Source: Gammaproteobacteria bacterium (GTDB lineage: Bacteria; Pseudomonadota; Gammaproteobacteria; UWMA-0217). From it: a DNA stretch of 64,000 nucleotides. The stretch spans positions 1 to 64,000 of the forward strand of contig JALSHZ010000114.1 of assembly GCA_026981985.1 (NCBI GenBank), given 5' to 3'. Below the pieces are notes generated by a model, which searched no databases, was not told the origin of the DNA, and saw only the letters and a list, made by a program, of their open reading frames with translations. Shown here piece after piece: positions 9,758 through 19,514 of this stretch. The position numbers and the translations under genes were made by a program. Position 1 is the first letter of the stretch, and each line of letters starts with the position of its first letter.

Positions 9758-10528
9758 ATGCACTGCAAAGTTGTCATCCCGGCCCGGCTGGGGTCCACCC
9801 GTTTACCCGGCAAGCCGCTATTGGAGATCGCCGGCAAGCCGATGATTCAGCATGTCTGCGATCGTGCGGTCGAGGCCGGGGTGGGTGAGGTGGTTGTTGC
9901 CACTGACGAGCAAGAGGTTGTTGCGGCGGTTGAAGCGTTCGGAGGGGTGGCTGTGCTGACCTCTGCGAGTCACGAATCGGGTACGGACAGGCTTGCCGAA
10001 GTCGCGCAATTGGCTGGATGGGACGACGATACGATCGTCGTCAATCTTCAGGGTGATGAGCCGTTGATGGATCCCGTATTGATCGGTGATGTTGCGGGGA
10101 ATCTGGATCAAGATCCTGTGGCTGGCATCTCCACGCTGGCTACGCCGATTCTGGCGCGTAGTGATATTTTCAGCCCGGACGTGGTCAAGGTGGTGGTGGA
10201 TAAAGCAAGTCATGCCCTCTATTTCAGCCGGGCGCCGATCCCCTGGGTTCGGGGTGACTATGGCGGTGATGATACTGAAGAGATGCCATCTGCAATACAG
10301 CCTTTGCGTCATTTGGGGATCTACGCTTACCGGGTCGGCGTGTTGCGCCAGATCGCGACGTTACCGCCTGTGCCGATCGAGCAGGCGGAGTGCCTGGAAC
10401 AACTGCGTGCATTGTGGCACGGCATCCGCATTCATGTTGGCGTCATCGATGATGCGCCGGGCCATGGTGTCGATACGCAGGAAGATCTGGAGCGGGTGCG
10501 GCGGATATTCGAATCGGGTAGTGATTGA
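9758..10528 (+). CDS. kdsB: 3-deoxy-manno-octulosonate cytidylyltransferase
   Basis: 256 aa: VVIPARLGSTRLPGKPLLEIAGKPMIQHV, VNLQGDEPLMDP, HLGIYAYR, IEQAECLEQLRAL. Confidence 0.95.
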   Translation: MHCKVVIPARLGSTRLPGKPLLEIAGKPMIQHVCDRAVEAGVGEVVVATDEQEVVAAVEAFGGVAVLTSASHESGTDRLAEVAQLAGWDDDTIVVNLQGDEPLMDPVLIGDVAGNLDQDPVAGISTLATPILARSDIFSPDVVKVVVDKASHALYFSRAPIPWVRGDYGGDDTEEMPSAIQPLRHLGIYAYRVGVLRQIATLPPVPIEQAECLEQLRALWHGIRIHVGVIDDAPGHGVDTQEDLERVRRIFESGSD

Positions 10529-10537
10529 AGAGTGTGG

Positions 10538-10770
10538 GTAGCTATTCAGCATAGACCTGTAACTGCTCAGATTTCCCCTTTGTCAAAGGGGGGTTTATAC
10601 CACCTCACCAGCCCAAAACTCCGCAGCAGTAATCCCTCCAAACCTCCCTTTGCGAAAGGGAGGCTTCTAGTGGCTCCTCAGCGACGGAGCTACATTCGAG
10701 CTATCCCTTTCCCTGGGGGAGCAGGCTGATGTGCAAATCTGAACACCGAAACTTGAGCTGAATATTCTTG
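10538..10770. repeat. Degenerate MITE-like / dispersed intergenic repeat with nested hairpins
   Basis: Left end GTAGCTATTCAGC(n8)GTAACTGCTCAGATTtCCCC closely matches the inverted end of the MITE at 63124-63265 with the same 21-nt spacing. Right side has AAATCTGA...GCTGAATA. Internal inverted repeats CCCCTTTG/CAAAGGGG (10575-10591) and CCTCCCTTT/AAAGGGAGG (10643-10663). Confidence 0.55.
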
Positions 10771-10828
10771 ACGGCTCGCTGGCTTTGGCAGTTTGGGCAA
10801 AGCTCAGCGTGCCCAACGAATAACCGGA

Positions 10829-11506
10829 TCAGTAACCGCTCCCCCAGCTGTCGCGCTTGCGCAGACGTATTCGTGGAATGATTAGTCCGAGAATAATGCC
10901 GATGATGATGACGCCAGCGCCACGCAGGAACCAGTCCTTGTCGGATCGATCTTTCAGTATGCGGTTTTCTTCTCGTAGCGCGTTGTTTTCGGTTGTCAGG
11001 GTGTCGGCCTGAGCGGCCAGTGTTTGGTTCTGTTCATTGATTGCGACGACATTGGCGGTGTCGTTTCGCAGCTTGTCGTATTGTGCCTGTAGCGCTTTCA
11101 GATCGCTGCTGAGCGATTTCACTGTGGCGCTTTTGTCGGCGCTGCCTTCTCGTAGTTCAGCGAGTTGTTTTTTCAGCTGCGCATTTTCCTTTTTCAGCTT
11201 GTCGTAGGCTTTGGTTTTTTGTTCCAGACGCCGTGCTGCACCGGGTTGTCGGCTAAGCTTCGAATCCGGCACCCAGCCTTCGGTTTTTCCAACCTTGATA
11301 AGCGAGTAGCCGGTTTCCTTGTCCTTGACGATGAATTCGACGGCGGTGCCGCTTTTGACCATTTTCAGAATCTTGTGGCGGCTGCTGGTGCCGTCGCGCA
11401 GTGGGATTTTCAGGTCATCGGTGATGTAACGTGTTTCCGCGTGCAGCGCGGCCAGTGGCTGGGCTGTAATGAATAACAGTATGAAAAGCAGGAATCCCTT
11501 GCGCAT
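10829..11506 (-). CDS. SH3-domain protein, YgiM/TIGR04211-like
   Basis: 225 aa: signal peptide, bacterial SH3 region (RYITDDLKIPLRDGTSSRHKILKMVKSGTAVEFI), coiled coil, C-terminal TM helix. Confidence 0.8.
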   Translation of the reverse strand: MRKGFLLFILLFITAQPLAALHAETRYITDDLKIPLRDGTSSRHKILKMVKSGTAVEFIVKDKETGYSLIKVGKTEGWVPDSKLSRQPGAARRLEQKTKAYDKLKKENAQLKKQLAELREGSADKSATVKSLSSDLKALQAQYDKLRNDTANVVAINEQNQTLAAQADTLTTENNALREENRILKDRSDKDWFLRGAGVIIIGIILGLIIPRIRLRKRDSWGSGY

Positions 11507-11509
11507 GCG

Positions 11510-12727
11510 TCAGCCTACCAGTTCATTCAATTCGAAAATGGGCAACAGAATAGCAAGAACGATGATCAGAACAACAGCCCCCATGATCAGGATCAGCGCT
11601 GGCTCGAACAGGCTGAGAGCCGTGCTGATGGTGGTCGTGGTTTCGCGCTCCTGCTGCTCTGCGGCGCGTTCAAGCATATCTTCGAGTTTGCCACTTTGCT
11701 CGCCACTGGCGATCAGGTGCATGGCCATTGGCGGGAACAGCCCGGTTTTCTGCAATGAGCCGCTGATGGTCCCGCCTTCGCGGACTTTTTCCGCAGTCCG
11801 TTCAATCGCCTCCTTCATTGGCAGGTTGCCAACAACGTCGGCGGAGTTTTTCAGTGCCGTCAGAATGGGGACGCCGCTGCCTGCCAGAATGCTCAGGGTG
11901 CGGGAGAAGGCGGCGCCGTTTTTACCACGGATCAGATTGCCGATCAGCGGCAGGCGCAGCATCATGCTATCGACCCGGCGCTTGAAGCTAGGGCGCCGGT
12001 ACATGCGGGCGAAGACGATGGCGCCGATGATGCTGAATACGAGAACCCAAGGCCCCAGTGTCTTGACGATATCGCTGGCGGCGATCATGGCGCGCGTGAG
12101 GAATGGCAAATCCTGCCCCATATTGTCGAATACCTGCACGACCTGGGGAACGACATAACCGAGCAATCCCGAAACCACGCCAATGGCGATCAGCGTCAGC
12201 ATCACCGGGTAGATCAGCGCCGAGGTGATTTTCTGCTGCATCGCCTGATGGTTTTCGGTGTAGTCGGCGAGGCGTTCCAGCACCTTGTCGAGGTGGCCGG
12301 CATGCTCTCCGGCGGCGACTGTGGCGCGGTACATGTTTGGGAACGCGCCAGGAAATTGCGCCAGGCTGTCGGCCAGGGAATAGCCTTCCATGACCCGGCT
12401 GCGCACCCCGATAATAATCCGCTCCACCGACTGCCGGTGCGCTTGCTGGGCAATGGTGCCGAGCGCCTCTTCCAGCGGCGTACCCGCCTGCAGCAGCGTT
12501 GCAAGCTGGCGGGTGATGAGCGACAGATCGGCAGTTTTCAGGCTCCGACGGTAGGTGCGCAGCCCTTTATCCGCGGCACCCTTGCGTTCGCGGACTTCCT
12601 CGACTTCCAGCGGGGTCAGCTGTTTTTCCCGCAACAACTGGCGCACCTGTCGGGGCGTGTCGCCCTCCATCGTGCCTTTGCGTTCTTTGCCGCGGCTGTC
12701 AATGGCGATGTATTCGTAGGCGGGCAT
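11510..12727 (-). CDS. gspF: Type II secretion system inner membrane protein GspF
   Basis: 405 aa: MPAYEYIAIDSRGKERKGTMEGDTPRQVRQLLRE; duplicated T2SSF domains; follows gspE. Confidence 0.95.
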   Translation of the reverse strand: MPAYEYIAIDSRGKERKGTMEGDTPRQVRQLLREKQLTPLEVEEVRERKGAADKGLRTYRRSLKTADLSLITRQLATLLQAGTPLEEALGTIAQQAHRQSVERIIIGVRSRVMEGYSLADSLAQFPGAFPNMYRATVAAGEHAGHLDKVLERLADYTENHQAMQQKITSALIYPVMLTLIAIGVVSGLLGYVVPQVVQVFDNMGQDLPFLTRAMIAASDIVKTLGPWVLVFSIIGAIVFARMYRRPSFKRRVDSMMLRLPLIGNLIRGKNGAAFSRTLSILAGSGVPILTALKNSADVVGNLPMKEAIERTAEKVREGGTISGSLQKTGLFPPMAMHLIASGEQSGKLEDMLERAAEQQERETTTTISTALSLFEPALILIMGAVVLIIVLAILLPIFELNELVG

Positions 12728-14220
12728 CAGACTTCGCGGGTTACGCGCAACACTTCATCGATGGTGGTTACGCCTTGCAGCACCTTGTCGATCCCGTCGC
12801 GGCGGATGCTCGGCGTGAATTTGCGTGCCTGGTGTTCCATTTTCTGCTCGCTGGCGCCATCGTGGATCATGGTTTGCAGCTCGTCGTCGATCACCACCAG
12901 CTCGTAGATGCCGGTACGGCCAATAAAGCCGGAATGGCTGCACTTTTCGCAGCCTTTGGCATCGTAGATCGTTGGTGCGGGCGAAGGGAGCTTCAGTCGC
13001 TCGCATTCGATGGCGGTGGCTTGCCGTGGTGCTTTGCAGTGCGGACAGAGTTTGCGCACCAGCCGTTGCGCCAGCACGCCAACCAGCGTCGAAGACAGCA
13101 GAAAAGGCTCCACGCCCATGTCGCGCAGACGTGTTACCGCGCCCACCGCGGTATTGGTGTGCAAGGTGGAAAAAACCATGTGGCCGGTAAGACTCGCCTG
13201 GACCGCGATCTCGGCGGTTTCCAGGTCGCGAATCTCACCGACCATGACGATATCGGGGTCTTGCCGCAGGATGGCGCGCAGCCCGAGCGCAAAGCTCATG
13301 TCCACCTTGGTATTGACCTGCGTCTGGCCGATGCCGTCGAGATAGTATTCCACCGGATCTTCGACGGTCAGAATATTGCGGCTGCGATCGTTCAGCTCGA
13401 CCAGCGCTGCATAGAGCGTGGTGGTTTTTCCTGAACCTGTCGGGCCGGTGACGAGGAAGATGCCATGCGGTTTGCGAATGCAGTCCAGCGCTTTCTCATA
13501 GACCTCAGGCTGCATGCCAAGATGCGCCATGTCCAGCCGCCCCGCCTGACGATCGAGCAGGCGCAGCACCACCCGCTCGCCGGAGCCGGACGGCATGGTC
13601 GAAATCCGCATGTCGATCTTGTGGCCGCCGATGGAGCGGGTGATGCGCCCGTCCTGGGGCAGGCGTTTTTCCGCGATGTCCAGTTTGGCCATAACCTTGA
13701 TGCGTGAAACCAGCAGCGGCGCCAGCTCTTTCGGCGGTTGCAGAATCTCGCGCAGCACACCGTCGACCCTGATCCGAATCGCGAGGCGGTTTTCGTAAGG
13801 CTCGAAATGGATGTCTGATGCGCCTTCCTTGATCGCCTGTTTCAGTACCGCGTTGATCAGGCGGATGATGGGCGCGTCATCGTCCGATTCGAGCAAGTCC
13901 TGCGACTCCTGCAGCGACTCGGCCACCTCGTCCAGATCGAGGTCATCCCCCATGTCCTGGAACTCGACCATTGTCACGTCGCCGCTATTGTCATAGAGGC
14001 GCGACAGATTGCTGTCGAATTCGGACTCGTTGACCGCCAGTAGCTTGAACGGAGCGCCCACCAGCCGGCGAACCTCGGTAACCGCATTGGGAGCCAGCGG
14101 CTCGCGGTATAGCAGAGTCAGTTGTCCTTGCTGATCTTCGCCAATCACCATGTTGTAGCGCTTGGCGAAGCTGTAGGGCGGCAGTCGGTAACGGCTGGTG
14201 GGTTCGAGAACGATACTCAT
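12727..14220 (-). CDS. gspE: Type II secretion system ATPase GspE
   Basis: 497 aa: GPTGSGKTTTLYAAL, VEDPVEYYLDGIGQTQV, LRQDPDIVMVGEIRDLETAEIAVQASLTGHMVFSTLHTN; CPHC...C-KC zinc motif. Confidence 0.96.
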   Translation of the reverse strand: MSIVLEPTSRYRLPPYSFAKRYNMVIGEDQQGQLTLLYREPLAPNAVTEVRRLVGAPFKLLAVNESEFDSNLSRLYDNSGDVTMVEFQDMGDDLDLDEVAESLQESQDLLESDDDAPIIRLINAVLKQAIKEGASDIHFEPYENRLAIRIRVDGVLREILQPPKELAPLLVSRIKVMAKLDIAEKRLPQDGRITRSIGGHKIDMRISTMPSGSGERVVLRLLDRQAGRLDMAHLGMQPEVYEKALDCIRKPHGIFLVTGPTGSGKTTTLYAALVELNDRSRNILTVEDPVEYYLDGIGQTQVNTKVDMSFALGLRAILRQDPDIVMVGEIRDLETAEIAVQASLTGHMVFSTLHTNTAVGAVTRLRDMGVEPFLLSSTLVGVLAQRLVRKLCPHCKAPRQATAIECERLKLPSPAPTIYDAKGCEKCSHSGFIGRTGIYELVVIDDELQTMIHDGASEQKMEHQARKFTPSIRRDGIDKVLQGVTTIDEVLRVTREV

Positions 14221-14226
14221 TGCCGC

Positions 14227-16263
14227 TCAGAACTCACCTGACGTGACCGGAAGCTGTTCGATCATGTCGCTCTCACCGGGTAATTGCGTGATCAGCTCGT
14301 CGAGGTCGGGCAACACCCCGGTGTCGTTGTGCAGCAAGCCGCGATCCTGCAATTTGGCTTCGAGCTGACGGCTACGCAGATCATTGTATTTGGCCCGTGT
14401 GTAGGCACGCGCGCTCTTGGCATCACGCAGAATCACCGGCCGAATGAAGACCATCAGCGTCTGCTGTGATTTCTTGGTGCCATTGAAGCGGAACAGGTGG
14501 CCAAGCACCGGAATGTCGCCCAGCAGCGGCACCTTTTCACTCGTGTCGCGGTAGGAGTCGTCCATCAGCCCGCCGAGTACGATGACCTGGCCGTCTTCGG
14601 CCAGCACCGAGGTTTTGATGGTGCGCTTGTTGGTCACTACATCGGCAGTGGACAGGCCGCCCGCAGTGGCCGCGAGGGTCGATGATTCCTGCTGGATCTC
14701 CAGCATCACCGCGTCACCCTCGTTGATCTGGGGCTTGATCTTCAGGGTGAGGCCAACATCCTTGCGTTCGATTGTCTGGAACGGATTGACGCTGTTGGTA
14801 TTGGTGCCGGTGCTGGTGAACTGCCCGGTGAGGAACGGCACTTCCTGGCCAACGGTGATCTCTGCTTCAACATTGTCCAGCGTCACTAGCGTCGGCGTTG
14901 ACAGAATATTGGTTGCCGCATCGGAGCCGAGCGCTTTCAGCAGAATGCCGAAGCTGGTACCGCCGCCCTTGGCCAGATCGCCGCCGCCCAGCAGCAGCCC
15001 CGACAGGCTCGATGGAATCTGTCCGCCATTGGCGACGGCCAGTGCGGTGCTGGTCAACTGGCCGAGATTGGTGACCAGTGCCGGGCTGTTGGCGCGGCCG
15101 CTGGCATTGGTGCTGCCAACGGCCAGGGAGGTACCCAACTCCTTGGCCAGTTCCTGGCTGACCTCGGCGATGATGGCCTCGACCAGCACCTGGTCACGAC
15201 GGATATCGAGCTGCGAGATCACCTGCTTGAGTTCCTGCTGAATGGCCGGCGGTGCGGTGATGACGATGGCATTGTTGGTGATGTCGGCCTGGATGCTTAC
15301 ATCCTGCCGTGCGCCATAGCCGGTGGGGCGGACGGCGGGTGATTTACCTTTGCGCGCTGTGGCGATACTGGCGCCGCTGCGGGATTTCGCCGAGGTATTG
15401 GATTTGCTGACGCCGGTGAGAATCTTCACCAGCTCTTCGGCCTGCGCATACTTGAGGAAGATGACCTGGGTATCGCCACCACTATCCAGTGGCGTGTCGA
15501 GGTGGGCGATCAGCCCACGCAACCGCAGCCGGGTTGATTTGTCGCCGCTGATCAGAATGCTGTTGGTGCGTTCATCGGCCGTGATCGAAGGCTGGCCTGG
15601 CATCAGCGAACCCTTGGCATCCTGTTTCTGCAAGGTGGAAAGAGTGCGCGCCACGTCGCTGGCTGGCGCATACTTCAGCGGGATGATCTCGATGTCAGAC
15701 TGATCCGGACGGTCGATGCGGCGGATGATTTCAACCAGCCTGTTCACATTGGCCGCGCGGTCGGAAATCAGCAAGACATTGCTCGGCTGATAGGCGGCGA
15801 GCTGCCCCTGCTGTGGGATCAGCGGACGCAGAATCGGCACCAGCTGGGCAGCAGGGACGTGATTGATCTGGATCACCCGGGTGATGAGCTGGTCGCCAGC
15901 GGTGCGTGACTTTGAGGTCCCGCCGGCGGTGGGCACCGGCCCCTGCTTGGCGTTGACATCGGGCACGATCTTGATCACGTCGCCAACCGGAACGGCCGCA
16001 AACCCATGTACTTGCAGGATTGACAGGAAAATCTGGTATAGCTCGTCGGCCGCCATGGGCTGGGAGGAAACCACCGTGACTTTGGCCTTGACCCGCGGAT
16101 CGATGATGAAGTTCTTGCCGGTGACCGATGCCACCGTATCGATCAAAACGCGGATATCTGCATCCTTCAGATTGAGGGTAGCGGTTTCAACGGCCGCAGC
16201 GGGCAGGCTCAATGTCCACAGCAGCAGGCCGGGGAGCAGCCATTTTGCGAATTCTTTCAGCAT
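14227..16263 (-). CDS. gspD: Type II secretion system secretin GspD
   Basis: 678 aa: signal peptide, N0-N3 repeats, secretin core (VPLLGDIPVLGHLFRFNGTKKSQQTLMVFIRPVIL). Confidence 0.95.
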   Translation of the reverse strand: MLKEFAKWLLPGLLLWTLSLPAAAVETATLNLKDADIRVLIDTVASVTGKNFIIDPRVKAKVTVVSSQPMAADELYQIFLSILQVHGFAAVPVGDVIKIVPDVNAKQGPVPTAGGTSKSRTAGDQLITRVIQINHVPAAQLVPILRPLIPQQGQLAAYQPSNVLLISDRAANVNRLVEIIRRIDRPDQSDIEIIPLKYAPASDVARTLSTLQKQDAKGSLMPGQPSITADERTNSILISGDKSTRLRLRGLIAHLDTPLDSGGDTQVIFLKYAQAEELVKILTGVSKSNTSAKSRSGASIATARKGKSPAVRPTGYGARQDVSIQADITNNAIVITAPPAIQQELKQVISQLDIRRDQVLVEAIIAEVSQELAKELGTSLAVGSTNASGRANSPALVTNLGQLTSTALAVANGGQIPSSLSGLLLGGGDLAKGGGTSFGILLKALGSDAATNILSTPTLVTLDNVEAEITVGQEVPFLTGQFTSTGTNTNSVNPFQTIERKDVGLTLKIKPQINEGDAVMLEIQQESSTLAATAGGLSTADVVTNKRTIKTSVLAEDGQVIVLGGLMDDSYRDTSEKVPLLGDIPVLGHLFRFNGTKKSQQTLMVFIRPVILRDAKSARAYTRAKYNDLRSRQLEAKLQDRGLLHNDTGVLPDLDELITQLPGESDMIEQLPVTSGEF

Positions 16264-16352
16264 GGGGAAGCTGTCGTCCTTGTATCCGATAGTGGGGGAA
16301 TGGTAATCGCTACGACGCCGGAATGCATTGTTGGGACTCGCAATTTCGTCTG

Positions 16353-17231
16353 CTAGAGCGAGAGATTGAGCTGGATATACTGACCATCACGCTTGATGGT
16401 CACGCTGGCCTCGCTGGCTCTGGCCAGCTGCTGAAGGATCTGCAACCCCTTTTGGGGGGAGTCGATCGGAATGCCGTTGACCTCGGTGATGATGTCGCCG
16501 GATTGCAAGTTCAGCTCCTTGAAAACCGGGTCCGCGCGACGCGTGGTGATGCGGTAGCCGGCAAAGACGCCGTTTTCATAGGCAGGCTTGGCGCTCACCA
16601 ATTCTGCCAGTTTGCGCGGATTGCGCAGGATCTCTTGGCGCAGTTTGACGGTGCGGCTGTTGGCGCCGAGCTTTCTGGTCTGTGAACCGCGGTTGCGTGG
16701 CACATAGCTGCTACCACCTGTGGTTTTTGTGTTGACCATCCGCAGTGTTTCGTAACGGCCCTTGCGGTCGAGGATCACTCGATCCGGGTAGACTGCTTTC
16801 AGTACCGCATTGCCCGGCACCGACTGTCCGGTGGCGTACAGCTTTTCCTTGCCCGAACCGCTGGCAATCAAGGCATAACCCTTGTGCTCGTCGTCAGTGG
16901 CGTAGACACCGCGTAGTTTAAGGTTCAGTCGGGTCTCCGGCGCTTCGACCACCTTGGTTGCTGCTTCTTTTGCTTCGCCGAACAGATGATGGGCCACGAT
17001 ATCGTCGGCAATGCTGGTATCGAGCGCCTTGCTGCCGGCAACGCGGTGGTTTTGTTGTGTTGGGTGGGCGGTAAGCGCGGGTGTCGCAGCGGGCGTCAGC
17101 AACAGCCAGACCAAGCGGGAAGATGCCCATGCAATCAATAGGATCAGCAACACGGTGGTCAGGGTAGATGCCTTGCGGGTGAGCCCCGCAAGATCAATGC
17201 CTTGAAAATGTTGTTGCAGCCGGGTTGCCAT
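16353..17231 (-). CDS. gspC: Type II secretion system protein GspC
   Basis: 292 aa: N-terminal TM, HR domain (LKLRGVYATDDEHKGYALIA), C-terminal PDZ (LNLQSGDIITEVNGIPIDSPQKGLQILQQL). Confidence 0.9.
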   Translation of the reverse strand: MATRLQQHFQGIDLAGLTRKASTLTTVLLILLIAWASSRLVWLLLTPAATPALTAHPTQQNHRVAGSKALDTSIADDIVAHHLFGEAKEAATKVVEAPETRLNLKLRGVYATDDEHKGYALIASGSGKEKLYATGQSVPGNAVLKAVYPDRVILDRKGRYETLRMVNTKTTGGSSYVPRNRGSQTRKLGANSRTVKLRQEILRNPRKLAELVSAKPAYENGVFAGYRITTRRADPVFKELNLQSGDIITEVNGIPIDSPQKGLQILQQLARASEASVTIKRDGQYIQLNLSL

Positions 17232-17426
17232 GGATATTGGTCAGCCAGTGTTCTATGCAAAGCGGGCGATTATCGCACAGATCGTCATTTCAGAGGTGAT
17301 GCTGGCTGGAGTTTCGGCTCAATCGTGGTGAAAACAGAGGCAAACGGCGCGGCATGCGTTTCAGGCAGCGCGGTAGCTGCACGGGGCGGCAACGCCATCC
17401 CCCCCGTACAGTTGGGTGACAGTGAA

Positions 17427-17777
17427 TCAGATCATGTCCTTCAGCCCTTTCAGCGCCGTAACCTTGACGGCACGGCGTGCGGGCTTGGCCTTGAAGGTCA
17501 TCTCTTCCCCGGTAAACGGGTTGATGCCTTTGCGTGCCTTGGTGGCCGGCTTCTTGACGACCTTGATCTTCAGCAGGCCGGGGAGGTTGAAAGCGCCAGC
17601 ACTGCGTGGCTTCAGGTTTTTCGCAATGAGCCCGGTCAGTGAATCCATTACCATGGAGACTTCTTTTTTTGTCAGGCCTGTTTCATCGGCGATGTGAGAG
17701 AGGATTTCTGTTTTCGTGGGCGGCTTCTTGACTGCTGCAGCTTTCTTTTTTGTAGCGGCTTTCTTTTTGGCGACCAT
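17427..17777 (-). CDS. HU/IHF-like DNA-binding protein with Lys/Ala-rich N-terminal extension
   Basis: 116 aa: MVAKKKAATKKKAAAVKKPPTK then TEILSHIADETGLTKKEVSMVMDSL... and INPFTGEEM. Confidence 0.85.
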   Translation of the reverse strand: MVAKKKAATKKKAAAVKKPPTKTEILSHIADETGLTKKEVSMVMDSLTGLIAKNLKPRSAGAFNLPGLLKIKVVKKPATKARKGINPFTGEEMTFKAKPARRAVKVTALKGLKDMI

Positions 17778-17989
17778 GCTGGATACTCCATCGACTAGTG
17801 AAAATTGTCGGCCCGGGTAGGCTCCTGAGCCGTCTGATTGAATGTGCTGGGCAGAGTGTGAACCAATAATATGCTTGTTTTCAAGGGCTTTTGCTTGTAT
17901 CAGCTTGAAAAATTACATGTTTTTTGCCGATATGACGGGTTTTGCATGCAAAACCGGATGATCGGCACCAGCGAAGGAGGGTATATAAC

Positions 17990-18682
17990 ATGCTAGAGGT
18001 TCAGGGCTCGCTGTTGGCGGCTTTCGTGGTCGGCTTGCTCGGTGGTGTTCATTGCCTGGGCATGTGCGGCGGTATTGTCGCCGCGCTGTCGTTTGGCATG
18101 GAGACCAGCAAAGACCGGGGTCACCAGTGGTTGTTGCTGGGCGGTTATAATTTGGGCCGTATCGCCAGCTACACCGTGGCGGGCGCCATTGTCGGCGTGC
18201 TCGGCATGCTGGCGCTGGGGTTTGCCGGCATTCAACAGGCGCGCATCATTTTTCAGATCGTGGCCGCATTGGTGATGGTAGCGCTGGGGCTGTATCTTGG
18301 TGGCTGGTGGTTTGGGCTGGCGAAAATAGAAAAGGCCGGCGCGAAATGGTGGCAGTTGCTGGAGCCCGTTGGGCGGAAGCTGATTCCGGTACGTTCCGTC
18401 GGCAGCGCCGTGCTGGTGGGCGCCATCTGGGGGTGGCTGCCCTGTGGCCTGGTCTATAGCGTGCTGATCTGGAGCCTCTCCTCGGGCGACCCGGTTCACG
18501 GGGCGCTGTTGATGCTGGCATTTGGCCTGGGAACCCTGCCCAATCTGATGCTGATGGGCGTTTTTGCCACCAGCATGCGGCGCTTCATTCAGGATACCCG
18601 CGTACGTAGGCTGGCTGGCTTGAGCGTCATTGCCCTGGGTCTGTGGCAAGGCCTTCTGGCGTTACGTGCCTGGCTGGGCTGA
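17990..18682 (+). CDS. Sulfite exporter TauE/SafE-family (UreH-like) membrane protein
   Basis: Start taken at ATG 17990 after GAAGGAGGG. MLEVQGSLLAAFVVGLLGGVHCLGMCGGIVAALSF; GAIWGWLPCGLVYSVL. Confidence 0.85.
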   Translation: MLEVQGSLLAAFVVGLLGGVHCLGMCGGIVAALSFGMETSKDRGHQWLLLGGYNLGRIASYTVAGAIVGVLGMLALGFAGIQQARIIFQIVAALVMVALGLYLGGWWFGLAKIEKAGAKWWQLLEPVGRKLIPVRSVGSAVLVGAIWGWLPCGLVYSVLIWSLSSGDPVHGALLMLAFGLGTLPNLMLMGVFATSMRRFIQDTRVRRLAGLSVIALGLWQGLLALRAWLG

Positions 18683-18958
18683 AATCATCTCGGGCAGCTG
18701 TCTGGGTGACGGTATTCTGAGTCGCTTGTTGCGATCGCTCTGCCCGGAAAGGATTTCGATGCCCGATGGTGGCGTTTTGAACAGCCGGCCGAGATAGCGG
18801 CACAGCGCCTTGTTGGCCTTGCCATCGATGGGCGGTGCGGTGAGATAGATCTTGATTCTGCCATCGATGACGTCACCGAGTTTTTCCCGTGACGCTTTCG
18901 GCTGGATGCGGGCGTGGAGGATGAGGTCGTCACCCTGCCATGCAAAGAATTCATCCAT
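18662..18958 (-). CDS. yggU: DUF167 family protein YggU
   Basis: 98 aa: RIQPKASREKLGDVIDGRIKIYLTAPPIDGKANKALCRYLGRLF...ILSGQSDRNKRLRI. Confidence 0.92.
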   Translation of the reverse strand: MDEFFAWQGDDLILHARIQPKASREKLGDVIDGRIKIYLTAPPIDGKANKALCRYLGRLFKTPPSGIEILSGQSDRNKRLRIPSPRQLPEMISAQPGT

Positions 18959-18962
18959 TTGC

Positions 18963-19514
18963 CTACAACGAGCGAATCACGATCAGGACGATGTTCAGCA
19001 GCAGGATGGCAATCAGCGGGCTGATATCGACCATGCCGATGGGCGGCATGACGCGTGAGATTGGCGCGACGATCGGGTAGGTCAGGCTGTTCAGCAGTGA
19101 GCCCATCGGGTTGCCGCCCTGGAGCGCGGCCGGATTCACCCAGCTGATGACCGCCTGGATGATCAGCGCAAAGATGTAGACGTACACCGCCAGTTCCAGC
19201 AGTTGCAGAACCGCATACCAGGCCAGTGGCAACAGTGCGGGCGCCTGTCCCTTGATCATCAGCAGCAGGCTCAGTTGCAGTATCTTCAGCAGCAGCATGG
19301 CAACTATGGCCGAGGTGTCGATCTTGCCGATCGGTGGTACGAACGCGCGTAGCGGTTTGAGCACCGGATTGGTCGCCGCGATGATGAAATGCGACAGGGG
19401 GTTGCGAAAATCGGCGCGTGCAAGCCCCAGCAGGAACCGCACCATGATCAGGGCGATATAGAGCGAAAAAAGCGTATCGACGAGAAAATAGAGTACGTTC
19501 GATAAAGCGTTCAT
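18963..19514 (-). CDS. yggT: YggT family membrane protein
   Basis: 183 aa, two YGGT modules (NPLSHFIIAATNPVLKPLRAFVPPIG; LNSLTYPIVAPISRVMPPIGMVDISPLIAILLL). Confidence 0.92.
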   Translation of the reverse strand: MNALSNVLYFLVDTLFSLYIALIMVRFLLGLARADFRNPLSHFIIAATNPVLKPLRAFVPPIGKIDTSAIVAMLLLKILQLSLLLMIKGQAPALLPLAWYAVLQLLELAVYVYIFALIIQAVISWVNPAALQGGNPMGSLLNSLTYPIVAPISRVMPPIGMVDISPLIAILLLNIVLIVIRSL

